From Diphasiastrum complanatum (lineage: Eukaryota > Streptophyta > Lycopodiopsida > Lycopodiales > Lycopodiaceae): a stretch of DNA of 64,000 nucleotides. The stretch lies in contig CM055101.1 in the NCBI GenBank assembly GCA_029204225.1, positions 429,997 to 493,996 on the forward strand, in the 5' to 3' direction. The notes beneath the pieces were generated by a model. That model was given only the letters and a program-made list of their open reading frames with translations. It made no database searches and was not told the DNA's origin. A program made the position numbers and the translations under genes. This document shows positions 56,569 through 64,000 of the stretch, piece after piece. The stretch's first letter is position 1, and the number at the start of each line of letters is the position of its first letter.

Positions 56569-57003
56569 GCCTGGGAGTCAGTGCTAGCATCAAAGATCCA
56601 TCCACCACCACCATCCTTATCTCCATGGATCCTTCTCCAGCCATTCTGGATCTTTCTCGAGTACAATCGTCCTTCGAGATTCTAGATATGATGTTAGTCT
56701 TGATAGCATGAGTCAGCTCACACCGATAAGGATGATCACGTCCTGAGTACCAAATGATTGACACGATCCTTTTCCTCCCTTCACGTGAGTGGGCCCATAA
56801 CCTTTGATGATTTACTTACAGCGAAATAGAAATAGAATCCAATTATCTATCAGACATAATCATAAACAATCAGAACGTAAGCAAGCAGAGATCATTCCAG
56901 AATCAAGAACACGATATCACTCGCAAGATCACACAAAAAGCGTGTTTTCCATTCATATGCTATGTACATATATTTGTGTGCCAGATGCACTCCATGATTA
57001 AAA
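56569..57003. other. no gene recognised
   Basis: Region upstream of copia element 4 gag. No LTR or PBS seen. Confidence 0.4.
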
Positions 57004-57028
57004 AATGATTGACCCTGCATATGTGTCA

Positions 57029-58133
57029 TTAACTACCAACCGCTTCATCTTTCATGCCAAGATGAAAACACAACCCACTCCCTTGTATCAACATTGTATG
57101 GCTACAATTGTCATTGACGCAAAAAAGATGGTGGTCATGCACCCGGTGCTCGATGCCCAGCATCGAGCACCCATCGTTGTGCCCCCTCGACACTTTTTCT
57201 TCGAAATCTTCCATCTCTCCGAGGCAGACAGTCACGACCTCCTAGTGCCACACATCATTGAGAAGCTCTAGAGTCCAAACCAACTGAATCAATTTAAGTG
57301 AGGACAATACCCAGTATTTGTACCCACGATCCATCTTGATTGTTTCTAGCACAGTGCTCGTTTCCCATTCGTCGACATCAAGCTTCCACGTCAGCACTCC
57401 CAGCTCTGACAGTCAAAACTTGCATAGTAAATTCAGCTTGAATTTGCTCTTTTCATATCCTTTCCAATAGGTACAAGCAAAGCTAATCTCAGTAGTTGCT
57501 TGTTGAGTGTGAATACCGTGCATGTGTTCCTGTGGCACTGGACGATTGGGACTAAACTTGTGCGTAAGTCGGTGAACCTCGTCGTTTGCATTGTACTCCC
57601 AAGCTTCCGACTCTTTCTACATTCATTGAAAACATAATTAGAACGTCTTAACTAGCAAAAGCTTTTATAACTGAAATGTCATAATTGATCAAACAGTCAG
57701 TATCAGTCCATTTATAGGTTGCTGTGTCCATGTTAGAACAATGCTAGCAAGACTACGTGAAGTTATGAAGGAAAGAAAGCGATGTGTGTTGCTTGCATGG
57801 GTCAAACCATCTTTTGACTCAAAAACATGTTCTCACCAATTATGAAAGTGAAACTTCCTCTGACAAGCTAAATATAGAAAAGAAACCAAAGACAAGAGAA
57901 ATTAATTAGAGTAAGTGACAGATCGTGGAACAGCAAGTTTAAGAAAACCCACACTCTGGTTCAATCATTATCCCACACTACCAAGCAATGACCTCCCAGG
58001 TGCGCGTACACACTCCCAAATAGCTACGAAATATACAAGTTACAACCAACTATCAACACATACCTGCTGCGAATGAGCATTACAAAAACAAGTGTAAACA
58101 TGCAACCTGAACGTGAACCTTGGCACTATCCAT
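57029..58133 (-). pseudogene. acireductone dioxygenase-like gene, spliced, C-terminus lost
   Basis: Four exons can be read on the minus strand: 58,133-58,107 (MDSAKVHVQ), 57,616-57,517 (AWEYNANDEVHRLTHKFSPN...), 57,405-57,311 (ELGVLTWKLDVDEWETS... to DRGYKYW) and 57,241-57,029 (EVVTVCLGEMEDFEEKVSRG...). All three introns have GT donors and AG acceptors (GTTGCATG/TGAATGTAG, GTATTC/TGTCAG, GTATTG/CACTAG) and keep phase. The blocks align with plant ARD (AWYMDDS..DQRLPH, ELGVLxWKL, RGYxYMD, LPNYEEKI). ARD converts acireductone to the 2-keto precursor of methionine in the cytosolic methionine salvage cycle, using Fe or Ni. After EEKV the family's HxHxDEEIRY and SGYFDVRD blocks are absent, so the metal site is missing and the product would be inactive. 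Confidence 0.78.
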
Positions 58134-58445
58134 GCTGAAATTGAATATACAATAAGAGCAACCAACTAACACTATGCAGCAGAAGCCCAAAATGCTGTAA
58201 GAGGCAGTGGGCGGCGGAGTAGTTTTTTGAGCAATAGCAGCGGACTAGCTAGCAGTATCTTTAGTTGTAGAGCATTAGTGTCGTAGTTTCTTCACCGTCA
58301 GTGATATGTATGCGCGCACGAGAGCAAAAGCAACCAAAAGCGAGAGAGATCAAGAGATCGAGAGAGAGATTTCCCGGATTTTGAAGTAGCGTAATAGATC
58401 GAGAATCACACTCGGTTCTGTAGATGGGCTTAAAAAAAATTATAC
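58134..58445 (-). promoter_or_regulatory. possible promoter and 5' UTR of the ARD-like gene
   Basis: On the minus strand a TATA-like TATAATTTTTTTT near 58,445-58,430 is followed by a CT-rich stretch (CTCTCTCTCGATCTCTTG near 58,365-58,345) and, about 300 bp on, by the first coding ATG, which directly follows TTTCAG, a possible acceptor of a leader intron. Confidence 0.4.
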
Positions 58446-58666
58446 AGGAATGTCTAGTCAACAAGAGCCTTTACTCAACCCAACGTGTATAAACCCGAAT
58501 CTCATCATATGCCAACTATATGTATTGAGCATTGCTCAACGTCAAAGCCAAACGATTGTGTTGGGCAAAGTGGATAACCAGAAGGGTAAGCTCCTTAGAA
58601 AAGTATCTCAACTGCACTTACAGCGAACATTTATCAAATATTTAGAAATCGGTAAGAGCTTATATG

Positions 58667-58791
<125 letters not shown>

Positions 58792-58932
58792 GGCTCCAGC
58801 AAATTAGACACCGAATCTAAAACCCAACAAAAGAAAGACGAATTTATCAACAAACAATGTGCATTATAATGAACAATATATACATTGGAACACAACGAGC
58901 GATTGAATATAGCAAAAACATAGACTCACGGA

Positions 58933-59038
58933 ATTCACGAAGAAGATTAGTAGTGTGCTTCTGGGCAGACATCTTATCGCCACCAACTGAACTACTGACT
59001 AATGCTGCCATTGAATCCCCTAAAGTCGATCTCTGCAT
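58933..59038 (-). CDS. possible first exon of an unidentified gene
   Basis: MQRSTLGDSMAALVSSSVGG, then DKMSAQKHTTNLLREF, ending at a consensus donor CC|GTGAGTC (58,932). A start at the second Met (MAALVSS) is also possible. No following exon is recognised in the 500 bp downstream, which hold the (TC)60 tract. Its phase does not fit the ARD-like exons, so it is probably a separate or broken gene. Family unknown. Confidence 0.35.
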
Positions 59039-60889
59039 GCCAATTCTAAATTGTACGTGGCCTGTGTTCTGATGTCTTCAGTTATATGCGCTTCGTTTAA
59101 TCTAATTTGGCGCTAAAAGATTATTTAAATTGAAACCTTAGGATGAAAATGTTGGCACCAATAATAAATTTGAGATGAGCCACGCCTTATGTATCAAGGA
59201 GAATACGCTGATTTAAAAAAAACTCTATGTTTATTGGTGCCATAGTATCCATCTTTTATTTAATATTCACATGCAAAAAAGAGACTTTATTCTAATATTC
59301 TAAATTTAGATGATTATATGGTGGTCATTTGCATGCATGAAGTAAAAAAAGGTTTATGATTTCAAACTCCAAGAGTTTCAATTGCTCACATTCTTGTTGA
59401 TCCTAGAAACGCAAAACTTTTATTAACAAAATTTCTTCACCCAATTAACCTACATTAGATTTTAGTATTCAAACCAAGATTAGGTTGAACTATACAGACA
59501 TCTTTGGACATAAGGTTAAGATTAAAGATTTATTCCCACCTGATTCAATCCATATCAAAATGGTGTAGAAAATGGTAAAAGTATTCTATGTTGAGTTTAG
59601 GAGTATTTTGAATTTTTTAGTCCATGCACACATCTTAGTAGGCAGTTAGGCCAATTTTGGCAAGTGATGTAGCTCGAGGTAGCTTAGGCTTCTTAAACAT
59701 GGCATGATAATAGAGGGTTAATGACACTTCCATATGTGTTGTCATTAAATCATGTGACCAATCAAAAGTGAGAGATCCATGAAATTAGGCCAACCAAATT
59801 TGAGGATCCTTATGTCACTAAACCAATCAAATTAGGAGGAGAGAAGAAAGTGTCCCAACATATTGCATCTCTAGGAGGTCGGATTTCTACTTGTATGAGG
59901 GAGAGAATGCATTGACACTTAGTTTCTTGGAGAGTTTGTGAGATTCTTAAAAAGGGCCCTCAACCGATTCCTAACTGACATGGCTAACACTCCATATCCC
60001 ATTGTCCTAGAAACCTATTACAATGTGGAGACTCTTCTAAGTGAGGCAAAGATGGATACCAAACGGGATATCTACTTTGATGAAATATGTTTCAATCCCA
60101 ATAAAAGATTCAAGTCGACGACTATTGAAGATCAAATCATGCTATACCGGACCTACCATCACTTATCGACAATGTTCTTTGTCAACATAGTGAGGTTGGA
60201 ATGATGGTATACGACGTGTTTCATGGGAAACATGCACCCGACAGTAGGCCCAATCCATGTGCAATCCTTAATGTGCAGCTCATTGTGGTCTAGGTTTATC
60301 TATTTGGTCATTGCAACCCACCACGAAAATCGAGATGCCAAAGATAGAAGGGCAAATAGATTGAACAGACTTAATGAGCAGTTGATCCATCATCTATATC
60401 CTACAAAAAAAAATAAAAAGTTTGACATAAGACATTCATGGACTCACTTTTGTTTTTCTTGTTTTTCACCGTTCTTTTGGATTCTCCCTTTTAATTTTTT
60501 CTTTTATTTTTATAAATATTTTTATACATACACCCTCTTTGTTTCTCTCCTTTCCTGTGCATGGTTTATTTCCAAAACTTTTTCCCTCGATTTACCATTT
60601 CTCATCTCCCTATATTTTCTCAAACCTCCTTCACTTTCTTTCTTTTTAACCTCATAATTCCACATCGCCATGCCCGCCAACATCAAAGACACACACAGGT
60701 GCCAAGGGACCACCAAATTATAGTGGGAGCATGTTAGAAGATTTTTGAGAAGATTTTTCTAAAAGATTTCAGCAATAAGAAGCATATGAAGAATATCAGG
60801 AAGCGGAATCAAATCACCAAACATACTATCTTTATTGAATAGTGTCATCAACATAATAGTAGAAATGTGCTGTTAAGAAAATGCATTAT
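59039..60889. other. no gene recognised
   Basis: AT-rich sequence with two open plus-strand frames (59,938-60,204 and 60,223-60,657) that have no recognisable domain. A T/C-rich tract lies at 60,440-60,660. Confidence 0.45.
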
Positions 60890-61560
60890 GCTTACTCATA
60901 ATGAACTAAAGGCCAAGCTAGAAATTTTTGAATCGAGCATTCAAATATCTTGGGGCTTGCTTGAGCCCATACAAGTGTCCTATTGTTTTAAGGCAAACAA
61001 GCTTTCTGCATGAAAACACTTTGAGATCTTTAATATTAGGCTTTTTACCTTAAAGAATTGCATAAGATAGCTTACCATCAAGTGGAGCAAATGTTGGCCT
61101 ATTTGAAATGAAGTTAGTGTAATTGACTGTCTCATCCCAAAATGTGCACCTCAAGTTGGAGCTTTAGGACACTCAAAAACATTTTGTCTCTCATCCATTT
61201 CATTTTGTTGAGGAGTCTTTGGGCAAGAGATTTGTCTTCGATTACCATGTGCTGTCAAAATTTTGATAAAATATTTACAACTTTACTCACTTGTATTTCT
61301 TAATCTCAATATTTTGATCTTGATGTTGAGTTGGTTCTCCATCATAGATTTAAACTTAAAGAATCTGTCCTTCACTTGTTCCATGCTCTTGAGTAAGTAT
61401 ATCCATGTATGCATACTATTGTTATTAATAATCAATGTCACAAATGTCTTATCATGACTTTTCTTTTCTTTTCCTAGAAAATGAACTTGTGTTGCATATT
61501 GTAAAAAAATCAAGAGGTAGAACCAAAGATACGATTTGCATAACATTCTTAACTTCCTTA
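60890..61560 (-). pseudogene. copia integrase and RT remnant, heavily decayed
   Basis: On the minus strand: MHTWIYLLKSMEQVKDRFFK and SMMENQLNIKIKILRLRNTS match the copia integrase segment TWVYFLKxKSEVF...VENQTGxKIKxLRSDNGGEY. TFWDETVNYTNFISNRPTFA and GKKPNIKDLKVFSCRK follow, and HLYGLKQAPRYLNARFKNF is the RT block YGLKQAPRAW. Integrase and RT are joined by a deletion between FSC and LYGLKQ. The catalytic residues are gone. Confidence 0.8.
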
Positions 61561-62209
61561 TTACTATAAATAAAAGCTTTTAGCTTATAAAGCCTACTAT
61601 ATTTCATCCTTTTTAATATCACCTAATCGTCCACCTTGAATCCCAAGATCCATTATATAACACGTAATATTTGAAGATATCATAAGGGAACTCTTATCAA
61701 CCTTATGAAAAATGTAAATTTACCTTGGCTACCACCCTTCTATTAAGTCATCTTCCTCTTAAAAGATTCACTTGTAAAATGAAAGCAATTCAACTTTAAT
61801 TTGTTTTTTTTACTACTTGCTTACTTGAATCTGAACCTCTAATTTTAACTCAATTTTATCTTTCCCTTATATATATCTATAATTAAAATTTCTCATCATC
61901 CTGCTTGATGTTCGAAGCTAATTACTCTTGCTATGTTCATGTTGGCAAGTTGATAGTCCAAGGTGGTAAGCTCTTTTTGGATTGCAATACTTTGAAAAAA
62001 GTATTCAATGCCGCTTCCAAATCGGAGAGAATTTGAACAAGTTTTCCTTCCTTGGTTGTAGTTATAATGTCTTCAAGCTCATAAATGTTGACTCATAGCT
62101 AGTATCCATAGCTATGTTACAGTTGCTTGGGTATACACACAATATACATTTTTTGTAGTATACTGAAAGTCGATTGATTGACAACAAAAGAGCATAACAT
62201 CTTGCATAC
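61561..62209. other. no gene recognised
   Basis: AT-rich sequence between the copia remnant and the DUF4216 exon; probably partly the intron or 3' part of the CACTA-associated gene. Confidence 0.4.
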
Positions 62210-62587
62210 ATAGAAGAAATGTACCTGCTCACATTGTTGAGGAAAAACAATTGTACCGCTTTGATCCGTCCAGAGCTTCGTAGAGTCAATGACAAAATAA
62301 CCACTCTCATCTTTCCTAACAGTTGCATTGGGACCATTGCAAATAACTTTGAACCATTTGACATCAAATATAAAAAAGTTGAATTGCCTAAATTCAACTT
62401 CGAGGATGTCATTGATTGTCCCACAATAATCAGATTGAGAAGAGAGTAAATTGCTGTCCGTCGTGTTTGCTTGACTCTCTCGGGTAAAATTTGCCATGAC
62501 TCCACAATCGTACGTGTTTCTACTTTTGTCAATGTGCTTCATACGAAAGTGTCGTCCATGCATCCACAGTGTATTGCATTTTTTGCA
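62210..62587 (-). pseudogene. CACTA transposon-associated DUF4216 exon
   Basis: Read on the minus strand between an acceptor TTTAG|TGC (62,587) and a donor TAT|GTATGC (62,210), 126 codons are open: HGRHFRMKHIDKSRNTYDCG, VMANFTRESQANTTDS, SDYCGTINDILEVEFRQFNF, DVKWFKVICNGPNATVRKDE, GYFVIDSTKLWTDQSG and FPQQCEQVHFFY. This is the pattern of DUF4216 (YYGxLxDIIEL...VVLFKCDW...GFxxVNxxRL...PFxxASQAxQVFYV), which in plants lies C-terminal in or next to TNP2-type transposases of CACTA (En/Spm) elements. No transposase core, terminal CACTA repeat or other exon is seen here. It may be an isolated fragment. Confidence 0.72.
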
Positions 62588-63872
62588 CTAAACGAAATAG
62601 AACAAAATGTGTTAGAGAAAAAACAAACATGTACAAAATTGTATGTACAAATGGGTTAACATGTGAATGATGATCATCATATCTTACATGTAAATCGCAC
62701 CCCCTTGCAAATTCCCGCTCTCTCTCTATTACTTCCTAGTTGTTTCCGGAGACTTCTCTAAGGGCAGCATGTAGCCAATCAAGTGTCATGTCCTTGGGTA
62801 GAAGGCAGAGGTAATAAATCTAAAGAGAGTAACTATTAAACAAATAAATGATATGTAGATTAATTGGCCCAAATATATTTGTTGGACTCTACTTGTATAT
62901 ATCTTCTAAAAAGCATATTTCAAAAGATTATTGGAACTTTTGTATAACTCACTTCAAATATATGTTGGGAAACCAAGTCACTTCAAATATATGCTGGGAA
63001 ACAAACTCAACAAGACTATCAAGGCTCTAAAATCAAATAAAGGGGGCAAGCATATTTCAAAAGATTCTTGGTCCATTATTGGTCAAGCAATACTTGAAGG
63101 ACAAACGTAATCAACAACCTAACTAGTTATGAAACTTGAAACTAGTAATCTATGGACAACAATCACAAATAGGAACTCAAGGTCTGGTACAATCAAAATA
63201 AGTGAGGCTTCAATGCCCTATGAGATTAGAAAAAAAGGTTGCATTGGTGTCTCACATTTTACTAAGTAAAGGACTAGAATGATTAAGCAACAAATCACCT
63301 GAAAACTCCAATTTTTGAAAAAAAAAAACTCAAAAAATACTAATGTATGCTAATGCCCATCCTTGGAATAGACCTCGTAATAGGTTGTGGTATACTGTCT
63401 GAATCAAATCCACCTATTCCAAGGTCTCTTCCGACCCTTGCTGCTAGATCATTAATTACCTTTATTTGAATTCTCATGATTTGAAATAGTTTAAGTTTAA
63501 ATCAAATAAGATCCACTCCACTCTATTAGGGGTCATTAGATATGGAAATCAAGACAAATTTCAGGATTCCTGACATTGGACGAGATTGAAATAGTCAAGA
63601 TCTTTGTGGATTTTGCTAATCTTGAGTCTACAACAATATTATGTTGCAAGAACTAACAACATCATTTTTAATCACGACTCACAAGTGTGTAGTTTGTGTT
63701 GTTCAAGAAGAGATCTAGAATGTCACTTCATTGCATAAAGGTGAATATGTCCAATGAGATTTTTGAGAGATGGGAGTATGTGTCTCTTCTAAAATTGCTT
63801 GGATACATTAAAGGCTATCTATTATCATCCTGAAAAACAAAATCCTCCTAAGCAACCAAAAGGATAGGAGAA
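62588..63872. other. no gene recognised
   Basis: AT-rich and non-coding as far as I can see. It includes a small two-unit repeat at about 62,949-63,002 (CACTTCAAATATATGTTGGG / CACTTCAAATATATGCTGGG). Confidence 0.45.
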
Positions 63873-64000
63873 AGTGTTCAAAGCTGTGTGCTTAGAGTGA
63901 AATACTACAATAGAAAGCTAACATGCATTGTGGTGCCAATCAATCAAATAGAGCTAGTTCAGGTTGTCTTGAAGGGACTAAATGAAGATTATTCTAGTCT
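63873..64000 (+). pseudogene. copia gag fragment, cut by window end
   Basis: The frame reads AVCLE-like sequence, then VLRVKYYNRKLTCIV and QIELVQVVLKGLNEDYSSL, matching FVLRVKVFNDELACID...IELVQEVFNGLLGDHANL of the gag at 8.8 kb and LVQIILNGLGDVFSNL at 51.1 kb. Only this capsid piece lies inside the window. Confidence 0.7.

Noticed and set aside
57005-57271. Plus-strand 88-codon frame
   Set aside because: It is antisense to ARD-like exon 4, which has splice signals and family similarity on the minus strand.
59938-60657. Two plus-strand frames of 88 and 144 codons
   Set aside because: No recognisable domain; the second is driven by a T/C-rich tract giving Phe-Ser-Leu sequence. No promoter or splice context.

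Overview
The window is nuclear DNA of a land plant with a large, repeat-rich genome. It holds no bacterial-type operons or ribosome binding sites. The evidence for a plant is Ty1/copia and Ty3/gypsy polyprotein remnants, tRNA-iMet-type primer binding sites (TGGTATCAGAGCC) next to LTRs, a CACTA-associated DUF4216 exon, a TA-flanked MITE, and fragments of plant-type genes with GT-AG introns. I cannot place the species more closely. No retroelement reading frame is fully intact; almost every one carries frameshifts, stops or deletions.

Layout. 1-3.3 kb: minus-strand Ty3/gypsy gag, leader, PBS and LTR, with the LTR joined head-to-head to its own inverted copy (a 1.17 kb palindrome). 4.6-8.5 kb: non-coding repeat, gypsy integrase and 3' LTR, ending in a fragment of an unidentified gene. 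8.6-9.2 kb: copia gag. 9.8-11.1 kb: a BYPASS1-like (BPS1/ROH1, DUF793) gene with a TATA box but a premature TGA. 11.9-16.7 kb: internally deleted copia pieces. 16.7-21.5 kb: the best preserved copia element (3' LTR, RNase H, RT, integrase, protease, gag), interrupted by a 368 bp MITE. 21.9-25.9 kb is an inverted copy of 4.6-8.5 kb; 28.7-32.2 kb is an inverted copy of 10.3-13.7 kb; further partial copies lie at 32.2-35.6 kb, 35.6-38.1 kb, 38.1-42.0 kb and 48.5-49.6 kb. The 4-49 kb interval is therefore a mosaic of interleaved kilobase-scale duplications rather than a set of independent insertions.

42,011-48,477 is a young non-autonomous LTR element (LARD-like): GTCTA target duplication, LTRs of about 1.2 kb, PBS, PPT, no gag-pol, an extra internal LTR copy, and seven copies of a stem-loop motif downstream of the PBS. 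It is GC-rich in an AT-rich neighbourhood. 49.7-54.2 kb is a minus-strand copia element with an 827 bp LTR and a tandem duplication of its gag start. 55.5-56.6 kb is another copia gag-protease. 57.0-58.4 kb holds a spliced but C-terminally ruined acireductone dioxygenase (methionine salvage) gene on the minus strand. After it come a (TC)60 microsatellite, an unidentified exon, a copia remnant, a CACTA DUF4216 exon, and a copia gag cut by the window end.

The host-gene material is limited to BPS1-like (one and a half copies), the acireductone dioxygenase gene, one unidentified gene fragment in three copies, and an unidentified first exon. Nothing here forms a cooperating pathway; the main story is retroelement-driven rearrangement that has carried gene pieces and a promoter along.
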